Shown piece after piece: positions 43,367-51,798 of a stretch of 64,000 nt of DNA. This stretch comes from Marmoricola sp. Lineage in GTDB: Bacteria > Actinomycetota > Actinomycetes > Propionibacteriales > Nocardioidaceae. The stretch's first letter is position 1; each line of letters starts with the position of its first letter. The stretch covers positions 124,001 through 188,000 of the forward strand of contig JAOPYE010000010.1 in assembly GCA_025964775.1 (NCBI GenBank). The letters are read 5' to 3'. The notes beneath the pieces are model-generated. The model did no database searches, was not told where the DNA came from, and saw only the letters and a list, made by a program, of their open reading frames with translations. Both the position numbers and the translations under genes were made by a program.

Positions 43367-44263
43367 CTAGCCGGCGTCGACGTTCTCGGTCGCCAGCACC
43401 TGGGAGAGGTAGTCGGTCAGCAGGTCCTCGATGGTGCGTTCCATCGACTCGGCCAGCGTCCCGATCACCGAGTTCATGGCCAGCTCGCGGAAGCGGGTCA
43501 AGGTGCCGACCAGCTCGCCGACCTCGGCGCTGGTGGGGTCGGTGGCGCCGAGGAACGTCTCGCCCACCTGACGCACAGCTTCGTTGACCAGGGCCCTGGC
43601 GATGTTGTCGACCGCCATCGAGACCTCGCTGTGCAGCTTGACCAGCGCCTCGGTGGGCATCCCGAAACCGCGCATCTCGGCGAAGGCGCGCAGCAGCTCG
43701 GGCCGCTTGACCAGGGCCTTCGCACCCTTGATCTCGACCAGCCCGACGTCGATGTAGCGCTGGAGGCTGTCCTTGTCGATGGTCAGCTCGCGCACCTCGG
43801 CCAGGGTCATCGTCGCCGGAGCGTCCTCCAGGCGCGGCGGCACCAGGGCCTTCTCCAGGCCGAGGACGTCAGCGAGGTCGTTCCCGCCCTCCCAGGCGTT
43901 GAGCATCTCGGTGATGTGCCCACTGGTGTAGCCGCGCTCGAGCATCGAGCTGATGATCTTGAGCCGGGAGAGGTGACTGTCGTCGAAGATCGCGACCCGG
44001 CCCTCCCGCCGCGGCGGGTGCAGCAGGCCGCGCTCCTGGTAGGCGCGGATGTTGCGCACCGTGACGTTGCTGGCGCGGGCCAGGTCGTCGATCCGGTAGG
44101 TCCGGCCCTCGACGTGGGCCTCACGCCCGCGCCCCAACGACAACAGCTGGCGCACCGCGGCGTCCACCGCCCCCTTCGGGTCCCGCGCCAGCTGGCGCTG
44201 CCCGCGGCGCAACGACTCGAGGACGTTGTCGACCGCTCGGAGGTTGAGGGAGGGCGCAGCCAT
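43367..44263 (-). CDS. MerR-family regulator, last gene of the monooxygenase operon
   Basis: 298 residues from ATG 44263. The winged helix (about 65-135) reads RTYRIDDLARASNVTVRNIRAYQERGLLHPPRREGRVAIFDDSHLSRLKII, with the MerR start displaced by a 60-residue N-terminal extension. The long C-terminal effector part (about 160 residues) is helical without Cys pairs, so it senses an organic ligand rather than a metal. It sits two bases after the monooxygenase gene and is the natural candidate to bind the GCCATTGG-type palindromes before the two nearby operons. Confidence 0.88.
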   Translation of the reverse strand: MAAPSLNLRAVDNVLESLRRGQRQLARDPKGAVDAAVRQLLSLGRGREAHVEGRTYRIDDLARASNVTVRNIRAYQERGLLHPPRREGRVAIFDDSHLSRLKIISSMLERGYTSGHITEMLNAWEGGNDLADVLGLEKALVPPRLEDAPATMTLAEVRELTIDKDSLQRYIDVGLVEIKGAKALVKRPELLRAFAEMRGFGMPTEALVKLHSEVSMAVDNIARALVNEAVRQVGETFLGATDPTSAEVGELVGTLTRFRELAMNSVIGTLAESMERTIEDLLTDYLSQVLATENVDAG

Positions 44264-44265
44264 GA

Positions 44266-45771
44266 TCAGACCGCCGCCAGGTCCCGCGGGATGTTCCACA
44301 GCCGAACGGCGGCGTTCGACGCGACCTCGTAGTCACGGATCCGGAAGTCCTGCATCTGACGAAGATACTGGGTCGCGAACCCGGGATACATCGAGGCGTT
44401 GAAGCCGTCGGCCGTCAGGTACCAGCTGGAACAGCCCGACATCCAGGTCGTGCTCCTCAACCGCCGCTGGATCGACGCGTTGTAGGCGTCCTGGACGTCC
44501 TTCTTCACGTCCAGCCAGCGCAGGTCCTGCTCGACGATCGTGCGGATCCCCGCGACGGCGTAGTCGATCTGGCCCTGGACGTAGACCAGCAGCGAGTTGT
44601 GACCGGGACCCGAGTTCGGACCGCAGGTGAAGAACAGGTTCGGGTACCCGTGCGCGCTGGCGCTCTTGTAGGCCTGGGGGTGGCCGGACCACTCCTCGCC
44701 GAGCACCTGCCCGTCGAGCCCGGTGATCGGGTACGGCGGACCGTCGAGGTGAACGTCGTACCCGGTGGCGAAGACGATGGCGTCCACCTCGTGCTGCAAG
44801 GCGTCGCAGGTCTGCAGTCCCCGGGGGGTGATCTTCGCGATCGGCCAGGTGATCAGCTTGCAGTTCTCGGCCTGCAGCGCCGGGTAGTAGTCGCTCGACA
44901 TCAGCATCCGCTTGCAGCCCGCCCGGAAGTCAGGGGTCAGCTGCCGCCGCAGCCACTTGTCCTTCACGGTCATCCGGATGTGCAGCTTCCCCGCCTGCTG
45001 GATCACCGACGTGATCGGCGTGTTCCAGACCAGGCCGGTGGCAGCCGCCTCATGGGCCACGAAGAGCGCAGTGCGCGCCGCCTGCTGTGCGATGGGGAGG
45101 CGCTCGAACACCTGCTTCACGGCTTCCGGGGTCACCAGGTCGACGCGGGGCATCACCCACCCCGGGGTGCGCTGGAAGACCTTGACCGAGCCGGCGACCT
45201 TGACCAGCTCGGGGATGATCTGGACCGCGCTGGCACCGGTGCCGATCACGGCCACGCTCTTGCCCGCGAAGTCGTAGTCGTTGTCCCAGCGAGCGCTGAG
45301 GATCCGTGCGCCTTCGAAGTCGTCGATGCCACGGATCTTCGGCAGGCTGGCGTCCGACAGGGGTCCGGAGGCAACGACGACGGTACGGGCGTGGAACGTG
45401 CGTCGCCCGGCGCTGACCTCCCAGCGCGCTTCGCGCTTGTCGAACCTCATCTTCGTGACCTCGGTGTTGAACCGGATGTCCTTGACCAGGTCGAAGCGCT
45501 CGGCCAGCTCGGTGATGTGCGCATGGATCTCGGCGCTCGGCGAGTAGGTCCGCGACCAGCCCGGGTTCTTCGCGAAGGAGAACGAGTACAGCTGGGACGG
45601 GATGTCGCACGCCGCGCCGGGATAGGTCGCGTCGCGCCAGGTCCCGCCGACCCGGTCCGCGCGCTCGAGGATCACCAGGTCCTCGATGCCGGCCTCGCGC
45701 AGCTTGATCGCGGTCCCGAGACCGGTGAAGCCGGCGCCGATCACCAGCGTCGTGTAGACCTTCGCACTCAC
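44266..45771 (-). CDS. Flavin-containing monooxygenase, EthA/MymA-like
   Basis: 501 residues from GTG (GTGA overlap with the upstream gene). FAD motif GAGFTGLGTAIKLREAG, NADPH motif VIGTGASAVQIIPEL, and the C-terminal FATGYDVH are present. The Baeyer-Villiger fingerprint region reads FEGARILSARWDNDY: the usual His (FxGxxxHxxxW) is replaced by Ser, so ketone oxygenation is uncertain. Neighbours (hydrolase, SDR, diiron protein, MerR) recall the mycobacterial mymA locus and suggest oxidation of a hydrophobic ketone, alcohol or lipid. Confidence 0.88.
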   Translation of the reverse strand: MSAKVYTTLVIGAGFTGLGTAIKLREAGIEDLVILERADRVGGTWRDATYPGAACDIPSQLYSFSFAKNPGWSRTYSPSAEIHAHITELAERFDLVKDIRFNTEVTKMRFDKREARWEVSAGRRTFHARTVVVASGPLSDASLPKIRGIDDFEGARILSARWDNDYDFAGKSVAVIGTGASAVQIIPELVKVAGSVKVFQRTPGWVMPRVDLVTPEAVKQVFERLPIAQQAARTALFVAHEAAATGLVWNTPITSVIQQAGKLHIRMTVKDKWLRRQLTPDFRAGCKRMLMSSDYYPALQAENCKLITWPIAKITPRGLQTCDALQHEVDAIVFATGYDVHLDGPPYPITGLDGQVLGEEWSGHPQAYKSASAHGYPNLFFTCGPNSGPGHNSLLVYVQGQIDYAVAGIRTIVEQDLRWLDVKKDVQDAYNASIQRRLRSTTWMSGCSSWYLTADGFNASMYPGFATQYLRQMQDFRIRDYEVASNAAVRLWNIPRDLAAV

Positions 45772-46718
45772 GCGGCGTTCATCCCCTTCTTCACGCCCGT
45801 GGTCACCGGCTCGTAGGTGAGCTCCTTGAACCAGGTCGGGATCGGGCGGAACAGCGCCTTCGGGTAGTACTCCGACAGCTTCACCATGCTGTTGGCGAGC
45901 AGGTGGTAGGGGTGCTCGGAGTTCACCACCATCTTCGAGTGCACCCGCAGCACCTGGAAGAGAGGCACCCGGTGGGTGAACTCACCGCGACGGCCGAGCT
46001 TCTCGAACCGGTTCATGGCGGCGTACAGCTTCTCGGGTTCCAGACCCATCTCCACGAGGTTGTTGCGCATCCGGTTGAGCAGCGGCACGTACATCAGCGC
46101 CCCGATGATCAGGCCGGGCGAGGCGACGTTGGACACGAAGTCGATCGCGAGCTTGCGTGCCCGGGCATGGCCGATCAGGTCGAGCACCTCGAAGTCGACC
46201 GCGATGTGCCGGGACTCGTCGTTGTTGATCTTCTCGAAAACTTGGTGGCAGACCGGGTCGTGCACCTCCTCGAGCAGGAACTTCAGCAGCGCGCCGTCCA
46301 GGGCCACCTCGAGCATGGGGATGACGGTGCCCAGCACCGAGAGCGGCATGTCGTCGGCGTACGTGTCGAGCCACTCGATCGCCATCCGGATGTTGACGCT
46401 CGGCTCGGGGATCTCGTCGCCCTCCAGCATGCCCCAGCGCTTCATCAGCGCGAGCTCGGCGTTGGCGTGCCGTTGCTCCTCGGCGTGGAAGTACCGGTAG
46501 ATCTCCGCGATCGTCGGCGTCGGCGCCTTCTTGGCCATCGCGGCGAACCCGCGCGCGCCGACGTTCTCGATCCAGCACAGGTCTGCCATGAACGCCTTGA
46601 GCTTGGGCTTGAAGTCCTCGCTGATCGTCTCGACACCGGGTGCGTCCCAGTCGATGTCGGCGAGCGCCCACTGGCGGTCCTTGATCTTCTGCAGCATCTC
46701 GTCCATGTCCATGGCCAT
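45768..46718 (-). CDS. Ferritin-like diiron protein of unknown substrate
   Basis: 316 residues. Two metal-binding helices are visible: EIYRYFHAEEQRHANAELA (about 75-93) and FEKINNDESRHIAVDFEVL (about 160-180), with further Glu residues in EWLDTYAD and LLEEVHD. This is the E-x2-H pattern of non-haem diiron oxygenases such as AurF-like N-oxygenases and acyl desaturases. It is translated together with the flavin monooxygenase and one base after the SDR, so it probably performs an oxidation in the same pathway. No signal peptide. Confidence 0.75.
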   Translation of the reverse strand: MAMDMDEMLQKIKDRQWALADIDWDAPGVETISEDFKPKLKAFMADLCWIENVGARGFAAMAKKAPTPTIAEIYRYFHAEEQRHANAELALMKRWGMLEGDEIPEPSVNIRMAIEWLDTYADDMPLSVLGTVIPMLEVALDGALLKFLLEEVHDPVCHQVFEKINNDESRHIAVDFEVLDLIGHARARKLAIDFVSNVASPGLIIGALMYVPLLNRMRNNLVEMGLEPEKLYAAMNRFEKLGRRGEFTHRVPLFQVLRVHSKMVVNSEHPYHLLANSMVKLSEYYPKALFRPIPTWFKELTYEPVTTGVKKGMNAA

Positions 46719-46719
46719 C

Positions 46720-47619
46720 TCAGCTGCCTTCCTGTGCGGGTGCTGGCGTCTCGCGGAGTTCGACGACCGGGCTCGTCGCGGGTAGGGGATCGCCGCCGAG
46801 CGGTCCGTACCGTTCGAGCAGGCCGACGACGCGGGTGTAGGTGTGCGGCAGCGTGCGCTTGATCTGCCAGCCGATCTTGGCGTCGAGCTGGGGCATCACG
46901 TACAGGCCGCCGCGGTCGTGGGTGTCCAGGCAGATCCGAGCGACCTTCTCCGGCGACATCCCGAACTGCATCAGCCTGGTGGCCGCGGCGGTCGCCTTGT
47001 CGCTGATCCGTCCCGAGGTGACGATGTTGGTCTTCACGAAGGTCGGGCAGAGCACGCTGACCTTGACGCCGGTTCCGGCCAGCTCCGCGGCCAGGGTCTC
47101 GCTGAGCGAGAGCACACCGGCCTTGCTGACGTTGTACGCCGCCATCCGCGGCGCGGCTCCGAAGCTGGCCGCCGAGGCCACGTTGATGATCCCGCCGCCG
47201 TGTCCGTTCCAGGCGGCTTCGCGGAGCATGGGAGCGAACACGTGGCACCCGTTGATCGGGCCCCACAGGTTGATGCCCAGGGTCCACTGCCAGTCCTCGA
47301 TCGGAGCGTCGCCGACGACCTCGCCGCCGGCGCCCACGCCGGCGTTGTTGATCACCAGCGTCGGGACGCCCTCGAACCAGCGACCGGCCTCGGCGGCCAG
47401 GTGCTGGACGTCCGCCAGCCTGGACACGTCGCAGTGCACGGCGATCGCCGAACCGCCGTTGTCCTCGATCGCGGTGACGGTGCGCTGCGCGCCGACCAGG
47501 TCGATGTCGCTGACGACGACCTGCCCGCCGCGCCGGGCCAGCTCGAGCGCGAACGCCTGGCCGATCCCGCTGGCCGCGCCGGTGACGACGGCACGTGAGT
47601 TCCTGCTGACCTTGCTCAT
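46720..47619 (-). CDS. SDR family oxidoreductase
   Basis: 299 residues. Rossmann motif TGAASGIGQAFALEL, NNAGVGAGG, catalytic Ser in INVASAASFG and YNVSK; the 80-residue C-terminal part beyond the catalytic core (LPHTYTRVVGLLERYGPLGG) is longer than usual and is typical of lipid or steroid SDRs. The tail SPVVELRETPAPAQ may come from a repeat element, since similar Pro-Val-Val-Glu phrases arise from palindromic insertions elsewhere in this window. The ATG overlaps the hydrolase stop by four bases. Confidence 0.88.
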   Translation of the reverse strand: MSKVSRNSRAVVTGAASGIGQAFALELARRGGQVVVSDIDLVGAQRTVTAIEDNGGSAIAVHCDVSRLADVQHLAAEAGRWFEGVPTLVINNAGVGAGGEVVGDAPIEDWQWTLGINLWGPINGCHVFAPMLREAAWNGHGGGIINVASAASFGAAPRMAAYNVSKAGVLSLSETLAAELAGTGVKVSVLCPTFVKTNIVTSGRISDKATAAATRLMQFGMSPEKVARICLDTHDRGGLYVMPQLDAKIGWQIKRTLPHTYTRVVGLLERYGPLGGDPLPATSPVVELRETPAPAQEGS

Positions 47620-48617
47620 GCGGTGACCTCCTGGTCGCCGGATTCTCGGGCTCGCACACGTGCGTCCAGCGCGTCGACCACGAAACGTGCGGCCCGGCGC
47701 ACGGCCCGGTCCGCCTCGGGCACCATCCGGTTCGCCGCCTGGAAGACATGCATCTGACCGGGCCAGATCTCGAGCCGGACGTCGGTTCCCGTCGCCGCGA
47801 GCATGTCGGCGATGTGGTGCGCGTCAGCCGCGAGGAACTCGGCGCCGCCGGCCTGGATCAGCGTCGGCGGGAGCACCTCACCGGGCCCGACGACGTGGGT
47901 CAGTCGCGGGTGCCGCGGATCGGTCTCGCCGAGGTAGTGCGCGAACAGCTTGCGCACCCCGGCGGCAGAGATCATCGGGTCCGGGATCGCCTTCTCCCGC
48001 TCCGCAATCAGGTCGCAGGTCACGTCGGCGAGCGGCGAGAACATCACCAACCCGGCTGGCAGCTCGCGACCTTCACGCAGGAGCCTCAGGGCCAGGTCCA
48101 GGGTGAGGTGCCCACCGGCCGAGTCACCGACGACGACGATGTTGTCCGGGGACCAGCCCTGGGCGAGCAACCACTTGTAGGCGCGGTCGATGTCGTCCGG
48201 CGCAGCCGGGAACGGGTGCTCGGGCGCCAGCCGGTACTCGGCGCTGAAGACGGTCACCCGTGATTCCCTGGCCAGCCGGCTGACCAGCGGCCGGTGCGTC
48301 CTGGTCGAGCACAGGGTGTAGCCGCTGCCGTGGATGTAGAGGATCACCATGCCCGGCCGCGGAGTCACCGGACGGACCCACTCACCCTTGATCCGCCCGT
48401 GGCGCTCGGTGGTCGAGTCGACCGGGACCACCTCGACGCCCAACGGTGTCGTACCGGCGCCGGCCATCATCGTGGCCAGGAGTCGACGGGTGATCTTGAC
48501 GCCGAGCTCGCCCTCCGGGACGAGGTGCTCGAGCGGTCGGATCGTGCGCATCGTTGCCCAGCGGGCGAAGCGGGCGCGGGAGGACGGGGGGCGAGGCGTG
48601 AAGGTCGGCAGCACCAT
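47616..48617 (-). CDS. Alpha/beta hydrolase of the hormone-sensitive lipase family
   Basis: 333 residues. Oxyanion-hole motif HGSGY (variant of HGGG) in VILYIHGSGYTLCST, nucleophile in VVVGDSAGGHLTLDL, Asp in GAEFLAADAHH and His in WPGQMHVFQ, in family IV lipase order, like LipR of the mymA locus. It hydrolyses esters, possibly the lactone or ester made by the monooxygenase of the same operon. First gene of the five-gene operon; a palindrome shared with the neighbouring repeat-protein operon lies 21 bases upstream. Confidence 0.9.
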   Translation of the reverse strand: MVLPTFTPRPPSSRARFARWATMRTIRPLEHLVPEGELGVKITRRLLATMMAGAGTTPLGVEVVPVDSTTERHGRIKGEWVRPVTPRPGMVILYIHGSGYTLCSTRTHRPLVSRLARESRVTVFSAEYRLAPEHPFPAAPDDIDRAYKWLLAQGWSPDNIVVVGDSAGGHLTLDLALRLLREGRELPAGLVMFSPLADVTCDLIAEREKAIPDPMISAAGVRKLFAHYLGETDPRHPRLTHVVGPGEVLPPTLIQAGGAEFLAADAHHIADMLAATGTDVRLEIWPGQMHVFQAANRMVPEADRAVRRAARFVVDALDARVRARESGDQEVTA

Positions 48618-48637
48618 TCGATGACACCACGAACTGT

Positions 48638-48652
48638 GCCATTGGTCAATGG
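48638..48652 (-). promoter_or_regulatory. Palindromic operator before the hydrolase operon
   Basis: GCCATTGGTCAATGG (48638-48652) contains a perfect CCATTG/CAATGG palindrome. CATTGGTCA is repeated at 48656-48664. A close match (GCCATTGG..., 50270) lies before the next operon, so a shared regulator, perhaps the MerR protein, is inferred. Confidence 0.55.
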
Positions 48653-48661
48653 TTACATTGG

Positions 48662-50044
48662 TCAGGCTCGTGCGGTGGCCATCAGGTCTGCCGCAGCAGC
48701 GCCGAGCTCACCGCCGACGGCGGCCGCACGGATTCGCTTCTGGTTCCCTGCCGAGAGTCGGTCGAAGCGAGCGAACAACCGCTCCTGAGCGGTCGGGCTG
48801 AGCCGCTCGAACGCGACCTTGGCGGCTGCCCAGTCAGCGCCGGACGCGATCTCGGTGAAGAGGTCGTCGAGGACCGCGTCAGGCAGGTCGTCCACCACGG
48901 CGTCGATCGCCGGGGTCCACTCCAGCAGCGGTACGACGGCCAGCAGATCGGCCGCGCTCGCGACGGCCAGAGCGCCCTTCAGCATGTCAGGGGTGACGAC
49001 TCCGACGAACCGCGCCATCCCGGCGTACTCGGCACGCGCGAACAAGGCCGACGCGATGCCGGCGACGGTCTCGACCGGCACCGAGCCGACGATCGGCCCC
49101 ATCCGGCTCGGGTCGAGCACCATCGCCAGATCAGCGAGCTCGCTCGCGTCGAGCTCGGCCAGGATCGCCGTGACCTGCTGGGGCTTGAGCTGGGCGATCA
49201 CCGTGTCGAGGTTGTCGTTCCACTCCAGCAACGGGACGACCGCGAGCAGGTCGCGGCCGCTGGCGACCCCGAGGGCAGCGTGCAGCATCTCGAGGGTCAC
49301 CACACCCACGAACGCAGCCATGCCGGCGTACTCACCCCGCTCGAACAGGGCCGCAGCGATCCCCGCCACCGTCTCGACCGGCACGGCTCCGACGATCGGC
49401 CCCATCCTGCTCGGGTCCAGCGCCAGCGCCAGGTCCGCGAGCTCGCCGGCATCCAGGGACGTGGCGATCTGGGTGACCTGCGCCGCCGGGAGCTCGGCGA
49501 TCACCGTGTCGAGGTTGTCGTTCCACTCCAGCAACGGCACGACGGCGAGCAGGTCGTGCGGTGACGCGGCGTGGAGCGCGGCGACGAGGGCCTCGACGGT
49601 GACGGTGCCGACGAACTCGGCCATCGTCGCGTACTCCTTCCGTCCGAAGAGCTCCTTGGCCACCTTGCCGATCGGTCCGGCCGGCAGCTGCTGGACCACC
49701 GGCCTCGAGCGGACCGGATCGAGGGCGAGGGCGATCTCGGCCAGGTAGGGGATCGAGACCCGGCCGATCAGGTCCCGCGCCTTCGCGGGCTCGAGCATCT
49801 CGGCCGTGCGCGCGGCCATCACCGGGGGCAGGAACTTCTCGGCGAGAACGCCGGCCAACGGCCCCGGGATCGTCCGGGAGAGCCCGGCGATGCGGGCGAA
49901 CCGCTGCTGGGCATCACCGAACAGCGTCTTGCTGATCTGGTCGTGGAACGCGCGCAGGTCGGCGTCCGGAACGCCCTCCAGGCCACGGATGTCGCTCGGG
50001 TCGAGGCGCAGCAGTCGTGCGATCCGGCCGATCTGCGGACTCAT
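48662..50044 (-). CDS. Protein with 101-residue tandem repeats, unknown function
   Basis: 460 residues from ATG 50044, overlapping the stop of a 70-residue gene by four bases. After a helical N-terminus it carries about three and a half copies of a 101-residue unit; each holds DLLAVVPLLEWNDNLDTVIA, a L-D-x-x-ELADLALALDPSRMGPIV stretch and ETVAGIAAALFERGEYAGM. The second and third copies differ at few positions and are also alike in DNA, so the expansion is recent. Regular Leu/Ala spacing suggests an alpha-solenoid, loosely like the MgtE N-domain. No membrane segment, no enzyme motif. Function not recognised. Confidence 0.85.
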   Translation of the reverse strand: MSPQIGRIARLLRLDPSDIRGLEGVPDADLRAFHDQISKTLFGDAQQRFARIAGLSRTIPGPLAGVLAEKFLPPVMAARTAEMLEPAKARDLIGRVSIPYLAEIALALDPVRSRPVVQQLPAGPIGKVAKELFGRKEYATMAEFVGTVTVEALVAALHAASPHDLLAVVPLLEWNDNLDTVIAELPAAQVTQIATSLDAGELADLALALDPSRMGPIVGAVPVETVAGIAAALFERGEYAGMAAFVGVVTLEMLHAALGVASGRDLLAVVPLLEWNDNLDTVIAQLKPQQVTAILAELDASELADLAMVLDPSRMGPIVGSVPVETVAGIASALFARAEYAGMARFVGVVTPDMLKGALAVASAADLLAVVPLLEWTPAIDAVVDDLPDAVLDDLFTEIASGADWAAAKVAFERLSPTAQERLFARFDRLSAGNQKRIRAAAVGGELGAAAADLMATARA

Positions 50045-50253
50045 CCGAGCAGCGCCTTGCGGACGATCCCGCGGACGGCGAACGGCACGCCCGCGATCGC
50101 CTTCTGCACCGACGTCTCCATGTCGGCGTGCTGCTGCTTCTTCGCGGTGCCGATCTGCTCGGCGAGGCGGGCCAGGGTCTCGGGCGGCAGGGCGCTGATC
50201 GACGCAGGCGGCTGTGCCCCCAGGACCTTGATGAGCTCGGCGTCGGACTTCAC
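50041..50253 (-). CDS. Small helical protein, first gene of the repeat-protein operon
   Basis: 70 residues from GTG with AAGGGAG seven bases upstream. Two amphipathic helices (DAELIKVLGAQ and LARLAEQIGTAKKQQHADMETSVQKAIAGV) and a short C-terminal helix. No family recognised. It overlaps the repeat-protein gene by four bases, so the two products are made together and may bind each other. A GCCATTGG-type palindrome lies 17 bases upstream. Confidence 0.7.
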   Translation of the reverse strand: MKSDAELIKVLGAQPPASISALPPETLARLAEQIGTAKKQQHADMETSVQKAIAGVPFAVRGIVRKALLG

Positions 50254-50269
50254 GGGACTCCCTTACGTT

Positions 50270-50285
50270 GCCATTGGCTGATGGC
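50270..50285 (-). promoter_or_regulatory. Palindromic operator before the repeat-protein operon
   Basis: GCCATTGGCTGATGGC has GCCAT/ATGGC arms and shares GCCATTGG and the following ATGG with the site at 48638. Same distance class from its start codon, so common control of both operons is inferred. Confidence 0.5.
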
Positions 50286-50324
50286 AGCGTTGCCGAGGAA
50301 ACCCGTGGCGTCAAGCGACCGGGC

Positions 50325-50840
50325 TCAGTCCAGCGGCCTCAGCTCGTCGGCGTACGACAGCGAGACCCGGCTCAGTACGCCGGCGTCGTTGACGGCGTAC
50401 TGGCCCATCCGCCACAGCGGCGGGCTGTAGGCGTGGACCGACACCGATCCGTGGACGGCACCGTTGAGACGGTGGATGTGATCGGCCCCGAACGAGTACA
50501 CCGTGCCCTCGGTCACGCGGGTCTCGCGTGCTCCGTGCTCCAGTGTCAGGTTGCTCTCGACCAGCTCGCCGGCCACGACCGCGACCGCACCGGCGGAGAG
50601 GTCGTGGTCGTGCCAGCCGGTGTCGTTCTCCGGGGTCCAGCACAGCAACCAGATGTCGACGTGCGCGTCACGGTGCAGCGAGACGTAGACCCGCTCGTCG
50701 GCATCGAACGCGACCAGGTGCTGCCACTCCTCCTGGCGAGCGGCCAGGTCGGCGACCAGGTCTTCGAGCTCGGGTCGGGTGAGGTCGCGACCGGGCAGGT
50801 CCGCAGCCCTGACGACAGCGGTCAGCTCGCGATGGCCCAT
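50325..50840 (-). CDS. Cysteine dioxygenase family protein
   Basis: 171 residues; ATG with AGGAGG nine bases upstream, inside the last codons of the amidohydrolase gene (19-bp overlap). The cupin iron site is visible: DTGWHDHDLS (two His) and DHIHRLNG (third His). Such enzymes oxidise cysteine or a related thiol to the sulfinate with O2. Short relative to mammalian enzymes but normal for bacteria. Operon with an amidohydrolase under a palindrome-controlled promoter. Confidence 0.85.
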   Translation of the reverse strand: MGHRELTAVVRAADLPGRDLTRPELEDLVADLAARQEEWQHLVAFDADERVYVSLHRDAHVDIWLLCWTPENDTGWHDHDLSAGAVAVVAGELVESNLTLEHGARETRVTEGTVYSFGADHIHRLNGAVHGSVSVHAYSPPLWRMGQYAVNDAGVLSRVSLSYADELRPLD

Positions 50841-51769
50841 GCCGACTCACCTCCTCCGAGCGGCGTCGGCTCGAGCAAGCGCCCCGGGTTGGTGACCCGT
50901 ACGGCGCGAGTCGCGGCGGCTCCGAGGAACTCCCTCACGGGCTCGCCGTAAGGACGATCACTGCCGAGGACGAGGGCGTCGATCCCGAGCACCCGCACCA
51001 GCGCATCGAGTGCCTGCGGCCCGTAGCAGGAGGTGTCGACGTAGACCAACGGGTCGATGTGGCCGGCGCTGCCGCCGCGGAGTCGCTGCCGCTCGTGGTG
51101 CACCGGCGCGAGCCCGGCCCCGGCGGCGAAGACGAGTCGCAGGTCGGGAAACAGGGAGCGTCCGCCGACGGCGTGCCAAGCCCACCAGGCCGCACCCATC
51201 TGCGCGACGTACCCGACCACCGGGTGCCACCAGTCGGGTACCGGCCCGCGCAGCGGATCGGTCGTCATGGGACCGGGATGGACCAGCACCGGCTTGCCGG
51301 CGACCTCGGCGGCAAGCAGGAGCGCCCCGACCCGCTCCCATGCTGCCGGCGAGGCCACCGACGTCGCCGGCAACTGGAGCCCGACGAACCTGTCGCGCGC
51401 GAGCAGCGTGTGCAGCGCGGCGACATCCGGTTCGACGGCAGGCACCGACGCCCACGCCCGGAAGTGTCCGGGCAGCTCCTGCGCGCCGCGATGCCAGGCA
51501 TCGATCAGGGGCGCGGCTTGGGCTCGTGGCAGCGATTCGATCCCCAGCGGAGCAGAGAGGCTGAGGCACGCCGTGCCGACCTCCGATTCGTGGTCCGCGG
51601 CGATGCGCCGCTCGACGTCATGGGACAGGGGGTCGACAACGTAGGGCGGTTCGCCTGCGGTGTGCAGGGTCCAGCCGCGGAGATAGGGCACCTGGGTACG
51701 CGCACGAAGTCGATCGACGAATTCGGGCGTCCACAAGTGCTGGTGCACGTCGACAGCAACGTGGGTCAT
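50822..51769 (-). CDS. Amidohydrolase-family (TIM-barrel) metal-dependent hydrolase
   Basis: 315 residues. Metal motif HxH in VDVHQHLW at the N-terminus, His in VLVHPGP, and the catalytic Asp in LVLGSDRPYGEP. Most like the amidohydrolase-2 / decarboxylase-type group (TIM barrel, one metal). ATG with AGGAGG upstream. It overlaps the cysteine dioxygenase gene, so it may act in thiol or sulfinate metabolism, but the substrate is unknown. Confidence 0.85.
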   Translation of the reverse strand: MTHVAVDVHQHLWTPEFVDRLRARTQVPYLRGWTLHTAGEPPYVVDPLSHDVERRIAADHESEVGTACLSLSAPLGIESLPRAQAAPLIDAWHRGAQELPGHFRAWASVPAVEPDVAALHTLLARDRFVGLQLPATSVASPAAWERVGALLLAAEVAGKPVLVHPGPMTTDPLRGPVPDWWHPVVGYVAQMGAAWWAWHAVGGRSLFPDLRLVFAAGAGLAPVHHERQRLRGGSAGHIDPLVYVDTSCYGPQALDALVRVLGIDALVLGSDRPYGEPVREFLGAAATRAVRVTNPGRLLEPTPLGGGESAWAIAS

Positions 51770-51784
51770 GACTCAGCCTCCTCT

Positions 51785-51798
51785 CTTACTGTAGTAAG
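51785..51798 (-). promoter_or_regulatory. Palindromic operator and AT-rich promoter of the amidohydrolase operon
   Basis: CTTACT/AGTAAG is a perfect 6-bp-arm palindrome. On the minus strand it lies between an AT-rich -10-like TATGAT (about 51811-51816) and the AGGAGG ribosome site, the position of a repressor site. The 35-bp stretch is strikingly AT-rich for this genome. Confidence 0.6.
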
